The position numbers were made by a program, and so were the translations under genes. Positions 55,294 to 64,000 of a stretch of DNA of 64,000 bases are shown in pieces. The stretch lies in the NCBI RefSeq assembly GCF_003633725.1, contig NZ_RBIJ01000002.1, positions 68,598 to 132,597 on the forward strand, given 5' to 3'. The notes below the pieces were generated by a model. It did no database searches. It saw only the letters and a program-made list of their open reading frames with translations, and was not told the DNA's origin. Numbering within the stretch: position 1 is the stretch's first letter; each line of letters begins with the position of its first letter. This DNA comes from Brockia lithotrophica. GTDB taxonomy: Bacteria; Bacillota; Bacilli; Thermicanales; DSM-22653.

Positions 55294-56646
55294 TCACTCT
55301 ACGAGGTTTCCCCCCATCTCCCGGGCAATCGCCTCGGCAATGCGACGGGCGAGGGTTTCGGCAAGAGTCCGTTCTTCGGCTTCCACCATCACGCGAAGGA
55401 GGGGCTCCGTCCCCGAAGGGCGTACGACAATCCTGCCCTTGCCCGCAAGCGCCTCTTGAGCTTCGGCGATTGCCGCTTGGATCCCCTCCCGAGAGTCCCA
55501 CCCTTCCTTCGACGCAACGCGGACGTTCACGAGGATGTTGGGGTACGCCTTCCACGTAAAGGCGAGGTCCCGAAGCGCGGTCTTCCGCGCCTGAAGTACC
55601 TGTAGGAGCGCAAGCGCCGTGAGAAGGCCGTCTCCGGTCGTGTGCCGCGCAAGGAGGATGATGTGGCCGGATGGCTCCCCGCCAAGGGTGTACCCCCGTT
55701 CCCGCATCCGTTCGAGGATGTAGCGGTCGCCGACAGCGACGCGTTCTACGCGGATTCCCTTCGTCGCCAGGTACTGGACGAGCCCTTCGTTGGTCATCAC
55801 CGTTCCAACGAGCGTGTTTTGCGGAAGGGCGGAGCGTGCCTGAAGGTCTTCCGCTAAGATCCCCAAGATGCGGTCGCCGTCCACGATTTCCCCTTGGGAA
55901 TCGACGGCGATGAGGCGGTCGGCGTCGCCGTCGAAGGCGAGACCGAGGTCGGCCCCTTCGCGGACGACCGTCTCCGCGAGCTTAGCCGGCTTCGTAGAAC
56001 CGCAACCGGCGTTGATGTTCGTTCCGTCCGGCCGGCAGCAGATCGACACGACCTCTGCCCCGAGGTCGACGAAGAGCCGTTCTGCCACAGGGGAAGCCGC
56101 TCCGTTGGCACAGTCGAGGACGATCTTTCTGCCGGAAAGGTCTACAGGGACGCTCTGCTTCAAAAAGGCGAGGTACTTCTGGACGCCCTCTGGATAGTCT
56201 ACGAGTCGACCGATCCCGGCCCCTATGGGACGGGGCAGCCGATCCTCTCCCTCGAGGTGCGTTTCTATGGCATCCTCCACGGCGTCGGAAAGCTTGAATC
56301 CGTCGGGTCCGAAGAATTTGATCCCATTGTCCTCCATGGGATTGTGGGAGGCGGAGATCACCGCTCCGGCATCCGCTCCAAGAGCGCGGGTCATGTACGC
56401 TACCCCGGGCGTCGTAAAGACTCCGAGACGCACGACCTCCGCGCCGACCGATAGAAGGCCCGCAACCAAGGCGCACTCGAGAAGCGTCCCCGAAATCCGC
56501 GGATCGCGCCCTACGACGACCTGCGGTGCGCCTTCGCCTTTGCGCAAGAGGTACCCTGCAGCACGCCCCACACGATAGGCGAGTTCGGGGGTGAGCTCCT
56601 GATTGGCAATACCCCGGATTCCGTCCGTTCCAAAGTACCGACCCAC
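55294..56646 (-). CDS. glmM: Phosphoglucosamine mutase GlmM
   Basis: Converts glucosamine 6-phosphate to glucosamine 1-phosphate for peptidoglycan precursors; in Firmicutes it also binds and restrains CdaA. The 450 residues contain the N-terminal MGRYFGTDGIRGIAN, phosphoserine loop ISASHNP (about 100), the metal loop DGDADR (about 240), the sugar-binding GEPSGH (about 325) and the phosphate-binding RPSGTEPLLRVMVE (about 410). Third gene of cdaA-cdaR-glmM. Confidence 0.97.
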   Translation of the reverse strand: MGRYFGTDGIRGIANQELTPELAYRVGRAAGYLLRKGEGAPQVVVGRDPRISGTLLECALVAGLLSVGAEVVRLGVFTTPGVAYMTRALGADAGAVISASHNPMEDNGIKFFGPDGFKLSDAVEDAIETHLEGEDRLPRPIGAGIGRLVDYPEGVQKYLAFLKQSVPVDLSGRKIVLDCANGAASPVAERLFVDLGAEVVSICCRPDGTNINAGCGSTKPAKLAETVVREGADLGLAFDGDADRLIAVDSQGEIVDGDRILGILAEDLQARSALPQNTLVGTVMTNEGLVQYLATKGIRVERVAVGDRYILERMRERGYTLGGEPSGHIILLARHTTGDGLLTALALLQVLQARKTALRDLAFTWKAYPNILVNVRVASKEGWDSREGIQAAIAEAQEALAGKGRIVVRPSGTEPLLRVMVEAEERTLAETLARRIAEAIAREMGGNLVE

Positions 56647-56754
56647 TCCGTCGACCTCCCTTGCAAAATCTCTTTCCCAACGTAGGCTACGTCGCTTTCC
56701 GCCGGCGTTGTCCCTTTGGCTTCCTGCCGACCGCTCACCACCTCCTTCGGCGCC

Positions 56755-58017
56755 TCAGGGCACCGGTGTAGACGCACCGGTTCGCCCTGAGGTGAGGATC
56801 ACGCCGACCCGATCGGGAGTCACCTGCACGGCAGTCACCCACCTCAAATTCCCAAGGTCCACACGGACGGGAACTTCGTGCGCGGAACCGTCCGCAGGAA
56901 GGCCGGCGAGGGAAACGTAGGCGTGGATCGATGTGGGGGTCACGCCGTCCAAAACCGAGGGAGCCCCGCGGAGCGTCACCGCGACCTTTCCGGCAAACCC
57001 GTCGCTCCAACGAAACTCTGCACCCTCCGGAACGTCCCGCACCTCCAGCGGAAGTTCGACCCTCCGATCCTCTGCAGGCACGAGGCGAACGGTGACTGTG
57101 GCGGTTTGCGGGATTACTCGCTGAACCCCCGCGGGGAGAAGGATTTGCACCGAACGATGTACGCTGTCCTGGGCATTCGAAACGTCCACCGGCGGAAGCA
57201 CGAGTTCGGAAACTCCGCGCACGGCCTGATCCCCCCCCAAGATCCGGACGCGCTGGGGGGATACGGTTACGTCGGCAATTGCGAACCCGTCCCGAGGAGA
57301 GCCACGAACTTGCGGGCGCAGCGGGACTTCCCCGTACGCTTCCGCAAAGGCGACGCGGATCTTTACCTGAGCGGGAAGAATTGCCACAGAAAGTCCCTTC
57401 CCTTGGGCGTCGTACGCCGAGAGGCTCGCCGTATACGTGGACTCCGGAGGTTTCGGCGCGTCGAGGGTGAGAAACGCCTTGACGATCGCCACGCGTGCGA
57501 CGAGGCTTTCCGCTCCGCGGACGACGATGCGCGAAGGGTCTGGTTGTACGTCCAACACGTACGGTTTGGCATCTCCGAGGATCTCCACGTTTACGGGGAA
57601 CTCCTGTTCCACGACCTTTTCTAAGACGACTTCCACGCGCTCAGGGACAACCTTCCATTCCACGCCTATGGGAACTCCTTCGAGGATAAGGGGGACTTCA
57701 TGCCGGCCGGGACCAAGCCCCTGAAGCGGGGCAACCACACGTAGGCTCTCCCGCAACACCCCCGAAACCGCCACGCGCGGCCCGCGAAGGACGACGTCGG
57801 CCTTTGTGGGAATCGAGACGATGGCGACAGAGGTATCGTGAAGTTCGGGGTGGATGTCGAGGCCGCGAAACTCTCGCTCGACCGTCTCGGTAAGAGGGGG
57901 TACGGCCACCCGCTCGCCGCCGGGCGGAGTTTCGCTGCGCAAAATAAGCCAGAGCATAAAGGCGAGGAGGACGGAGAGGACGCGGACGAAAAGGTTATTC
58001 TCGAGTAAGCGTTCCAC
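56755..58017 (-). CDS. cdaR: CdaR (YbbR-domain) regulator of CdaA
   Basis: Membrane-anchored extracellular protein, 420 residues: an N-terminal helix (LLENNLFVRVLSVLLAFMLWLIL, residues 4-26) and four YbbR repeats, seen as recurring blocks such as VVLRGPRVAVSGV, IVVRGAESLVARV, VRILGGDQAVRGV, VTLRGAPSVLDGV. CdaR modulates the c-di-AMP cyclase CdaA. Its start overlaps the cdaA end by 23 bp. Confidence 0.93.
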   Translation of the reverse strand: MERLLENNLFVRVLSVLLAFMLWLILRSETPPGGERVAVPPLTETVEREFRGLDIHPELHDTSVAIVSIPTKADVVLRGPRVAVSGVLRESLRVVAPLQGLGPGRHEVPLILEGVPIGVEWKVVPERVEVVLEKVVEQEFPVNVEILGDAKPYVLDVQPDPSRIVVRGAESLVARVAIVKAFLTLDAPKPPESTYTASLSAYDAQGKGLSVAILPAQVKIRVAFAEAYGEVPLRPQVRGSPRDGFAIADVTVSPQRVRILGGDQAVRGVSELVLPPVDVSNAQDSVHRSVQILLPAGVQRVIPQTATVTVRLVPAEDRRVELPLEVRDVPEGAEFRWSDGFAGKVAVTLRGAPSVLDGVTPTSIHAYVSLAGLPADGSAHEVPVRVDLGNLRWVTAVQVTPDRVGVILTSGRTGASTPVP

Positions 58018-58834
58018 GGAGGAACCCCCTCCTCATCCCCGAAGCTCGAGGACGCCGTTCGCGCAGCCATTCTCGAATTCGCTCGCGGAGCTGCTCTTCA
58101 CCGAGACCTTCCTCCAAAAGCCCTTGATACGCGAGCGAGATGTTCCCGGTTTCTTCGGAGACGACGAGTACGAGGGCGTCGCTCAGTTCCGACAACCCCA
58201 CGGCCGCGCGGTGCCGTGTCCCCAATCCTCGGCGAAGGTCGCGCCGTTCGCTGAGGGGAAAGTAGCATCCGGCGGCGACGATTTCGTCTCCGCGGACGAT
58301 CACCGCACCGTCGTGCAGGGGGGTGTTGGGAATGAAGATCTGGATGAGGAGCGGCTCCGAAAGGCGCGCGCCGATCGCCGTACCCGTATCCGCATAGCTT
58401 TTCAGGCTCACGTGGCCCTCGAGGGCGATGAGTGCCCCAATCCGTCGTTTGGCCATGTACGATGCTGCGGACGCCAAAGTCTCGGCGATGTGCTCTTCCG
58501 CCCGACGTGCACCTTCCCTTGCAGGTTGCAGGAGGCGACCGCTTCCGAGCTCTTCAAGCGCCCGACGGAGCTCCGGCTGGAAGATGATGAGGATGGCAAA
58601 GACCCCGAGGCTAAAGGCCTGCGACATGAGCCATTGAAGGGCCCGAAGGTGTAAGAAAGAACTTACGAGCCAAACGGCTACGATGATGAGGTAGCCCTTT
58701 AACAGTTGGACGGCCTTCGTTCCCCGGAGGAGGACGATGAGGTAGTAAAAGACTACGGAAACGAGGGCGATGTCGAGGATGTCCGTGGCGTACCGCCAAA
58801 AGACCTCCCAAAAGTTGCCCACCCGGCGCTTCAC
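57995..58834 (-). CDS. cdaA: Diadenylate cyclase CdaA
   Basis: Synthesises c-di-AMP from two ATP. The 279 residues include three N-terminal membrane helices (about 15-90) and the DAC domain (about 100-250) with DGA in LHDGAVIVRG and RHR in GTRHRAAVGLSE, both active-site motifs. First gene of the operon. The GTG start is preceded by GGAAGAAGG at short spacing. c-di-AMP controls potassium uptake in Firmicutes, so the kdp genes in the same window are plausible downstream targets. Confidence 0.96.
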   Translation of the reverse strand: MKRRVGNFWEVFWRYATDILDIALVSVVFYYLIVLLRGTKAVQLLKGYLIIVAVWLVSSFLHLRALQWLMSQAFSLGVFAILIIFQPELRRALEELGSGRLLQPAREGARRAEEHIAETLASAASYMAKRRIGALIALEGHVSLKSYADTGTAIGARLSEPLLIQIFIPNTPLHDGAVIVRGDEIVAAGCYFPLSERRDLRRGLGTRHRAAVGLSELSDALVLVVSEETGNISLAYQGLLEEGLGEEQLRERIREWLRERRPRASGMRRGFLRGTLTRE

Positions 58835-58958
58835 CGCCTTCTTCCGCCCCGGCGACCCCTAGCGCTTCGCACCCAGATTAGCACATTTCTCTTCCCGAGA
58901 AAAAGTCGCCGCCGACCGCCGTGGATCCCACGGCCGGGTCTGGACAACCCAGGAAATG

Positions 58959-58990
58959 AAAAAAGAGCCGCTTTCAGCGGCTCCGTTTTT
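58959..58990 (-). terminator. Intrinsic terminator after tRNA cluster (works in both directions)
   Basis: Stem GAGCCGCT / AGCGGCTC with a 3-nt loop on the genome, flanked by A6 on one side and T6 on the other, so it can terminate both strands. It lies just downstream of tRNA-Gly. Confidence 0.9.
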
Positions 58991-58998
58991 TCGCATCA

Positions 58999-59072
58999 TG
59001 GAGCGGGCGACGGGAATCGAACCCGCATCGCCAGCTTGGAAGGCTGGAGTTCTGCCATTGAACTACGCCCGC
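58999..59072 (-). tRNA. tRNA-Gly(TCC)
   Basis: 74 nt with acceptor stem GCGGGCG / CGCCCGC, anticodon loop CTTCCAA in a CCAGC/GCTGG stem, T-loop GGTTCGATTCC, discriminator T and encoded CCA. Third in the tRNA transcript. Confidence 0.97.
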
Positions 59073-59078
59073 CTGTGC

Positions 59079-59155
59079 TGGTCGGGATTGCAGGATTTGA
59101 ACCTGCGACCTCTTGGTCCCAAACCAAGCGCTCTGCCAAGCTGAGCTAAATCCCG
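59079..59155 (-). tRNA. tRNA-Pro(TGG)
   Basis: 77 nt with acceptor stem CGGGATT / AATCCCG, anticodon loop TTTGGGA in a TTGG/CCAA stem, T-loop GGTTCAAATCC, discriminator A and encoded CCA. Middle of the cluster. Confidence 0.97.
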
Positions 59156-59158
59156 AAG

Positions 59159-59235
59159 TGGCGCGCCCGGAGGGACTCGAACCCCCAACCTTCTGATCCG
59201 TAGTCAGATGCTCTATCCAATTGAGCTACGGGCGC
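59159..59235 (-). tRNA. tRNA-Arg(ACG)
   Basis: 77 nt with acceptor stem GCGCCCG / CGGGCGC, anticodon loop CTACGGA in a TCTGA/TCAGA stem, T-loop GGTTCGAGTCC, discriminator G and encoded CCA. First in the cluster. Confidence 0.97.
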
Positions 59236-59259
59236 ATGGCCCTTCGGCCAGCAAAGAAT

Positions 59260-59288
59260 ATTATACTTCAGAATCCCCCTCCTGTCAA
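59260..59288 (-). promoter_or_regulatory. Perfect consensus promoter for tRNA-Arg-Pro-Gly
   Basis: Minus-strand TTGACA (59283-59288), exactly 17 bp, TATAAT (59260-59265): both hexamers match the sigma-A consensus completely, as expected of a stable RNA operon. Confidence 0.95.
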
Positions 59289-59344
59289 CGGATCTCTCCG
59301 GTGAGGGGCGACGAACCGGAAAAACCGCAGGGGGCAAGTTGCTC

Positions 59345-60457
59345 CTATTCTTCGGATCCCACCGCTTCGCGTACGGCGTGTGCAACCTCGTGGAGGACGG
59401 CCGGGGGAAGTTTGGGCCAAATCGGAAGGGACAGGACCTCGGAAGCCGCCCGCTCTGCTTCGGGAAATTCGCCCGGAGGGGTGGAGTACACGGGGAGGCG
59501 GTGCAGCGGTACGGGGTAGTACACCATCGTGGCAATCCCCCGGTCGGCAAGAAAACGCCGCACGGCGTCCCGCTTTCCGCCCAAGACGCGGATGGTGTAC
59601 TGGTGAAACACGTACCCCTCCTGCACGTCGGGGATTACGATTCCCGGTACCCCCTCGAGCAGGGCGTTGTAGCGGCGGGCCACCAACCTTCGCGCCGCGT
59701 TCCAACGGTCGATATGGGGGAGCTTGACGCGGAGGATTGCCGCCTGAAGGGCGTCGAGGCGGGAATTGTACCCGATCATCTCGTTGAAGTACTTCTTCCG
59801 AGAGCCGTGTGCGCGAAGCATGCGTACGCGCTCCGCTACTTCGTCGTCGTCGGTGACCACAAGGCCTCCGTCGCCATAAGCCCCGAGATTCTTGCTGGGA
59901 AAAAAGGAAAAGGCGCCGACGTCGCCCAACGTCCCCGCTTTCTTGCCGCCGACGACCGCCCCAAAGGCCTGCGCCGTGTCCTCGATCACCTTGAGGCCGT
60001 ACGCGCGGGCAACTGCCAAGATCGCATCCATATCCGCCGGACGACCGTACAGGTGCACGGGAAGGATGGCTCGCGTTCTCGGGGTGATGGCCTCTTCGAT
60101 GCGTTTCGGATCGAGGTTGAAGCTCTCGGGATCGATGTCCACGTAGACGGGTGTCGCCCCGACGAGATGGATCGCTTCTGCCGTGGCAAAAAAGGTAAAG
60201 GGGGTCGTGATCACCTCGTCTCCGGGGCCGATTTCCAAAGCGCGCAGAGAAAGTACCAGAGCGTCTGTCCCCGAATTTACCCCAATCGCGTGCTTGACGC
60301 CGAGGTATTCCGCCACCTCCCGTTCAAACGCCTCTACCTCGGGGCCAAGGATGAACTGTCCCGAACGAAGCACCCGCGCAATGGCCGCCTGGAAGTCCTC
60401 CCAAAGTTCCTCGACCTCCGGCGTCAGATCAAGAACGGGGATTTTCGACCGTTCCAC
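59345..60457 (-). CDS. wbpE: DegT/DnrJ/EryC1 aminotransferase (WbpE-like)
   Basis: PLP-dependent sugar aminotransferase, 370 residues. [22 protein letters not shown] and the PLP lysine in [14 protein letters not shown] are visible. With neighbours resembling WbpA, WbpB and WbpD, it most likely converts a UDP-3-keto-GlcNAc-uronate to the 3-amino sugar. GTG 60457 follows AAGGTGGGGG. Its start lies inside the preceding acetyltransferase gene end (29 bp overlap). Exact substrate is inferred from context. Confidence 0.9.
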   Translation of the reverse strand: MERSKIPVLDLTPEVEELWEDFQAAIARVLRSGQFILGPEVEAFEREVAEYLGVKHAIGVNSGTDALVLSLRALEIGPGDEVITTPFTFFATAEAIHLVGATPVYVDIDPESFNLDPKRIEEAITPRTRAILPVHLYGRPADMDAILAVARAYGLKVIEDTAQAFGAVVGGKKAGTLGDVGAFSFFPSKNLGAYGDGGLVVTDDDEVAERVRMLRAHGSRKKYFNEMIGYNSRLDALQAAILRVKLPHIDRWNAARRLVARRYNALLEGVPGIVIPDVQEGYVFHQYTIRVLGGKRDAVRRFLADRGIATMVYYPVPLHRLPVYSTPPGEFPEAERAASEVLSLPIWPKLPPAVLHEVAHAVREAVGSEE

Positions 60458-61094
60458 CGTCCCCCACCTTCCTTACCGTAGTTTCGTCTACGCGCTCGTA
60501 GCGCCGCCCGCACGAACACACCGCATGCCCCGAAGAATCAAAAGAGAGGGGGAGCCCGCATTCGCAGACCCACCCAGAAATCCTGGCGGGCACCCCGAGG
60601 ACGAGGGCGTACGGAGGGACGTCTCGGGTGACGACCGCCCCAGCACCCACCATGGCCCATTCTCCGATCGTCACGCCGCATACGATGGTGGCATTTGCCC
60701 CGATGGACGCCCCGCGGCGCACAACCGTACGCACGTAGTCTTCCGACGTATTGCGGGGAAAGCCCGCCCGAGGCGTCTTGACGTTCGTAAATACGGCACT
60801 TGGGCCGACAAAAACCTCGTCTTCCAAAACGACGCCCTCGTACACCGAGACGTTATTTTGGATCTTGCACCCCGCCCCGATGACGGCCCCTCGGGCTACG
60901 AAGACGTTTTGCCCTAGATTGCAGCGCGGACCGATCCGTGCACCCGCCATCACGTGAGAAAAATGCCAAATTCGAGTTCCCTCACCGATCTCCGCCCCTG
61001 GATCTACGACCGCCGTCTCGTGGACATACGCCTTCCCTTCCCACACGCGTAACCCCAAAGAGAGCAAAGAATCCGCCGTTTCCCCGCCCTGCAA
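60429..61094 (-). CDS. wbpD: WbpD-like N-acetyltransferase with C-terminal zinc ribbon
   Basis: A left-handed beta-helix acyltransferase of 221 residues: hexapeptide repeats from about 25 to 175 ([54 protein letters not shown]), then a short ribbon with four Cys (CECGLP ... CSCG, about 190-210). It would acetylate the 3-amino group produced by the WbpE homologue. The start is difficult: TTG 61094 is preceded by AAAGGAGGGG at good spacing and gives a normal N terminus; the longer open frame upstream (to 61331) overlaps the wbpB-like gene. Confidence 0.85.
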   Translation of the reverse strand: MQGGETADSLLSLGLRVWEGKAYVHETAVVDPGAEIGEGTRIWHFSHVMAGARIGPRCNLGQNVFVARGAVIGAGCKIQNNVSVYEGVVLEDEVFVGPSAVFTNVKTPRAGFPRNTSEDYVRTVVRRGASIGANATIVCGVTIGEWAMVGAGAVVTRDVPPYALVLGVPARISGWVCECGLPLSFDSSGHAVCSCGRRYERVDETTVRKVGDGGTVENPRS

Positions 61095-61149
61095 CGGGAC
61101 CCCTCCTTTGCCGGATTGGTCGGCCGCTCCGACGTCTTCTCGCGTCCGA

Positions 61150-62091
61150 TTACTTCCTGTCCGCGAGCAATGGATGAACGTACGCGGGAGAAGGGGAAAC
61201 CACGGGAAGTTCGCGGATCGCCGCCGTGAGACGTATGGATGCTTCGGCCTCCGAGATGCCGAACCCTTCGCCCGCAAGCGTTCGTCGATACACTTCCGTA
61301 TGAAGCTCCGGCGGTACGCGGGAAAAGTCAATCTCTTCGCCGTTCACCGCAATCGACCGGTACGTCGTCTTCCCCGCTTGCCGGTAGAGTTCGGGAACAT
61401 AGGCAGTGTCAAGTGAGAGAAACCACCGCACGCGCGCCCTTTCGAGCTCGAGAAAGCCCGCAACGGTGGCATCGTCCCGACGGTGGACTTCGAGATGAAC
61501 GGGATTTCCAAAGTACCAAAGGAGGAGGTCGAAAAAGTGGATCCCGATGTGCATCGCCAGTCCGCCGCTCTTTTCGCTTTGCCCCTTCCAGGTTTTGAGG
61601 TACGAAGGATCGCGCCCCGTCACGTAGGTGAGGAACACTTCGTGCACGCGGTCGTCCGCGCGCAAACGCTCGCGGAGGCGGGCGAGTTCGGGATGTACCC
61701 TGAGTTGGAGGACCGTGTACACCCGACGTCCCGTTTCCCGCTCCCGTTGCTTGAGGTCTTCGAGGTCCTCAACGCGAACAGCCAGCGGTTTTTCGCAAAG
61801 GGCGTGGGCGCCTACGCGAAGGGCGAGGCGGATATGTGCTGCGTGTAGATGGTTGGGGCTGGCAATGCTCACGTAGTCCACGCCTTCGCCTCGTTCAAGC
61901 AGAACCCGAAGGTAGTCTTCGAATTCCCCTTCTTCGCGAAACACCCGCGCTCCCGGAAAGAAGGCGTGAACGCGTTCCGAGGCGTCCACGGGGTCGAGCG
62001 CGGCGACGAGGAGGTTTCCCGTGTCGCGAATGGCCGCGAGGTGCCGCGGAGCGATATAGCCCCCGGCGCCGATAAGAGCAAAACGCTTCAT
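61150..62091 (-). CDS. wbpB: Gfo/Idh/MocA oxidoreductase (WbpB-like)
   Basis: NAD-dependent dehydrogenase, 313 residues. N-terminal Rossmann motif [18 protein letters not shown] (3-20), [28 protein letters not shown] (about 78-105, with the catalytic EKP), and [30 protein letters not shown] (about 175-200) are hallmarks of the WbpB/WlbA group, which oxidises C3 of UDP-GlcNAc-uronate. Between the wbpA and wbpD homologues. Confidence 0.92.
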   Translation of the reverse strand: MKRFALIGAGGYIAPRHLAAIRDTGNLLVAALDPVDASERVHAFFPGARVFREEGEFEDYLRVLLERGEGVDYVSIASPNHLHAAHIRLALRVGAHALCEKPLAVRVEDLEDLKQRERETGRRVYTVLQLRVHPELARLRERLRADDRVHEVFLTYVTGRDPSYLKTWKGQSEKSGGLAMHIGIHFFDLLLWYFGNPVHLEVHRRDDATVAGFLELERARVRWFLSLDTAYVPELYRQAGKTTYRSIAVNGEEIDFSRVPPELHTEVYRRTLAGEGFGISEAEASIRLTAAIRELPVVSPSPAYVHPLLADRK

Positions 62092-62196
62092 GCTCTCGTC
62101 TCTCCCGAAGAGCGAATTCCCCCTACGCGAATCGGGGATAGAAACGACGCAAACTGCCCCGGAACCCGTTCTTTCCGGTACGGGCGTACGGGCGGG

Positions 62197-63519
62197 TCAC
62201 AAGAGGACGACGTTGTCCGAAGGCGAACGCCGATACACGCCCCGCGTATCCAAAATCTTACGTGCGTGTCTGCGCACAAACTCGTAGTCGACACTCGTGT
62301 GGTCCGTCGTCAGAACGACGAGGTCGTGTTCCCGAAGGACCTCGTCCGTAAGCGGAACACTGCGGAGGGAGATCCCCTCCCAAGAAAGTTCCGGAACAAA
62401 CGGGTCGTGATAAGCCACCTGAGCGCCCTCCCGCCTCAGAAGGCGGAGGACGTCGAGGGCGGGGCTTTCCCGCAAGTCCGAAACGTCCTTCTTGTAGGCA
62501 ACGCCCAAGAGGAGAACGCGGGCGGCAGAAGGGGCGAGGCGCATGTCGTTCAGAATCCTCCGGACCTTTTCGAGGACGAACTCGGGCATCTTGCGGTTAA
62601 TCTCGCCCGCCAGCGCGATGAAGTGCGTATTGAAGTTGAACTCCTTCGCCTTCCACTCCAGGTAGTGGGGGTCGATCGGGATGCAGTGGCCCCCGACTCC
62701 GGGGCCGGGGTAAAACGGCATGATCCCGAACGGCTTGGTAAACGCCGCGTCCAATACCTCCCACACGTTCAGCCCCATGCGGTCGCAAAGCAGAGCGAGT
62801 TCGTTGACGAGGGCGATGTTTACGGCGCGAAACGTGTTCTCGTACACCTTGACGAGTTCCGCCGCCTTCGCACTCGATACGGGTACGACTTGATCGATCA
62901 CTTGGGCGTAAAAGGCCGAGGCCACCTCCAACGACGCCGGGCCAACGCCGCCGACGACCTTAGAGGTATTTTTTGTGGTGAAGTTCTTGTTCCCGGGATC
63001 AACGCGTTCCGGAGAGTGCGCGAGGAAGAAGTCCTCCTCGACGCGAAGGCCGGAGCCACGTTCCAAGATGGGAAGCATGACTTCCTCGGTAGTCCCGGGG
63101 TACGTCGTAGATTCGAGGCTTACGAGCTGTCCGGGGCGGAGCCGCGAAGAAAGTTCGCGGGTCACACCCTCTACGTACTGCAAGTCCGGTACGAGATTTC
63201 GGGTGAGAGGGGTGGGGACGGCAATCACGATTACGTCCATCTCGGGAACGCGCGAAAAATCTACGCGAGCTTCCAACCGCCCCTCCCGGACCACTTCGGC
63301 AAGTTTTTCCGTAGGAACATCGTCGATGTAGCTTTTCCCGGAATTCACGAGATCGACTCGTTTGGGATTCCGCTCTACTCCCAAGACGCGAAAACCTACG
63401 CGGGCAATTTCCACGGCCAGCGGAAGACCTACGTACCCCAACCCTACGACCCCGACGACGGCATTTCGATTGCGGATCTTGCGAAGGAGCTCTTCCTTCG
63501 TGCGGTGCAAATCCCCCAT
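62197..63519 (-). CDS. wbpA: UDP-N-acetylglucosamine 6-dehydrogenase (WbpA-like)
   Basis: Nucleotide-sugar dehydrogenase, 440 residues: NAD-binding GVVGLGYVGLPLAVEIAR (about 25-42), catalytic Cys in GPGVGGHCIPIDPHYLEWKAKE (about 265), C-terminal UDP-binding domain with AYKKDVSDLRESPAL. It would form UDP-GlcNAc-uronic acid, the first step to UDP-2,3-diacetamido sugars. ATG 63519 was chosen because GGGAGGAAGG precedes it; an in-frame start 39 nt upstream is less likely. First of the four pathway genes. Confidence 0.93.
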   Translation of the reverse strand: MGDLHRTKEELLRKIRNRNAVVGVVGLGYVGLPLAVEIARVGFRVLGVERNPKRVDLVNSGKSYIDDVPTEKLAEVVREGRLEARVDFSRVPEMDVIVIAVPTPLTRNLVPDLQYVEGVTRELSSRLRPGQLVSLESTTYPGTTEEVMLPILERGSGLRVEEDFFLAHSPERVDPGNKNFTTKNTSKVVGGVGPASLEVASAFYAQVIDQVVPVSSAKAAELVKVYENTFRAVNIALVNELALLCDRMGLNVWEVLDAAFTKPFGIMPFYPGPGVGGHCIPIDPHYLEWKAKEFNFNTHFIALAGEINRKMPEFVLEKVRRILNDMRLAPSAARVLLLGVAYKKDVSDLRESPALDVLRLLRREGAQVAYHDPFVPELSWEGISLRSVPLTDEVLREHDLVVLTTDHTSVDYEFVRRHARKILDTRGVYRRSPSDNVVLL

Positions 63520-63609
63520 GGGCCTTCCTCCCGTGTGAAGGTAGAATAGTTTCCTCATCTCTCGGGGTCTTTTTCGAACCCGCCCCGAACTCGTGGAACG
63601 CCAACGCCC

Positions 63610-64000
63610 TCACGTCCCTCCCGTCGCACTCCGGGAAGGCCACAGGAGCTCCTGGGCCTGGGAGACGACCAAATCGCCTCCAGAGGAACCCGAACCGTCC
63701 GCCCTCCGCGTTTCCCGACCGTTTTCCAACCTCTTCCCGTCTTCTCCGGAAAACGAGGCGGGGGTGTACGTCGGCACGAGTTCGCGCAGGGCCTTGCGGA
63801 TCGCGTCTCCGTTCCCCGTCCGAGCCGCTTCGAAAAGCGCGTGCAACTTTTCCTCGAAGTCGGGCGGAACGTCGGTATTACGGGCCACAAAGATCTTTTC
63901 GTGTTTTGTCGCACGCGTACCCTCTTCTGCCGTGAGGAGTTCCTCGAAGAGCTTTTCTCCCGGCCGTTTCCCGGTGAACACGATGTCGATGTCCACGTGG
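63610..64000 (-). CDS. Polysaccharide biosynthesis protein CapD/WbpM-like, C-terminal fragment
   Basis: The C-terminal 130 residues of a gene that begins outside the window. HVDIDIVFTGKRPGEKLFEELL then EGTRATKHEKIFVAR are typical of the end of membrane-bound UDP-GlcNAc 4,6-dehydratase-type CapD/WbpM proteins. A long Ser/Gly-rich tail follows. Catalytic motifs are not in the window, so the enzyme specificity is unknown. Confidence 0.8.
   Translation of the reverse strand, partial: HVDIDIVFTGKRPGEKLFEELLTAEEGTRATKHEKIFVARNTDVPPDFEEKLHALFEAARTGNGDAIRKALRELVPTYTPASFSGEDGKRLENGRETRRADGSGSSGGDLVVSQAQELLWPSRSATGGT

Overview
The window is a G+C-rich (roughly 60-65% by eye) chromosomal segment from a flagellated member of the Bacilli. 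The evidence is synteny: the minus strand carries ctp protease - M23 peptidase - ftsX - ftsE - prfB - secA - hpf, then fliT/fliS/fliD/flaG/hag/csrA/fliW/flgL/flgK/flgN/flgM/yvyF, then comFC/comFA, which is close to the Bacillus subtilis order. An RsfA-type prespore regulator and a cdaA-cdaR-glmM operon support the same placement. High G+C and Arg/Glu-rich proteins fit a thermophile (Hydrogenibacillus/Brockia-like is a guess). Nearly everything is on the minus strand; the only recognised plus-strand protein gene is gnd.

Layout: 1-5.7 kb cell envelope/division (S41 protease cut by the window edge, FtsEX with an M23 hydrolase) and an orphan substrate-binding protein; 5.9-13 kb transketolase, RF2 with its programmed frameshift, SecA, long HPF, cold-shock protein; 13-22 kb late flagellar genes with sigma-D-type promoters and a FliW-CsrA-flagellin control module; 22-28 kb competence helicase ComFA, a frameshifted ComFC, RsfA-like, DedA, CNNM/CBS protein; 28-33.2 kb two tandem cytochrome bd operons, one with an unlisted 31-residue CydX/CydS-like peptide; 33.6-37.3 kb gnd, FapA-like DUF342 protein, orphan LuxR regulator; 37.6-44.2 kb an accessory stretch (29-T homopolymer, DedA protein with a degenerate PAP2 half, an asparagine-synthetase-like protein without the glutaminase cysteine and with an AT-rich patch, a chemoreceptor, a frameshifted glutamate dehydrogenase); 44.3-51 kb a candidate structured RNA and the kdp potassium system with a kinase-less KdpD; 51-55 kb spermidine/putrescine transporter potDCBA; 55-59 kb c-di-AMP synthase operon and three tRNAs; 59-64 kb a UDP-diacetamido-glucuronic acid pathway set (WbpE, D, B, A homologues) and the end of a CapD/WbpM-like gene.

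The parts connect. Flagellar genes look controlled by sigma-D (promoters ahead of yvyF, hag and the chemoreceptor) and by FliW/CsrA acting on the hag leader. CdaA makes c-di-AMP, which in Firmicutes controls potassium uptake, and the Kdp pump with a sensor-only KdpD lies 7 kb away. Least explained are two plus-strand units that look like small RNA genes (about 5.75-5.86 kb and 44.36-44.56 kb), each with a promoter-like element, internal pairing and an intrinsic terminator, and the roughly 375-nt leader of the kdp operon. All functional calls come from reading the translated sequence and remembered family motifs; no database search was run.
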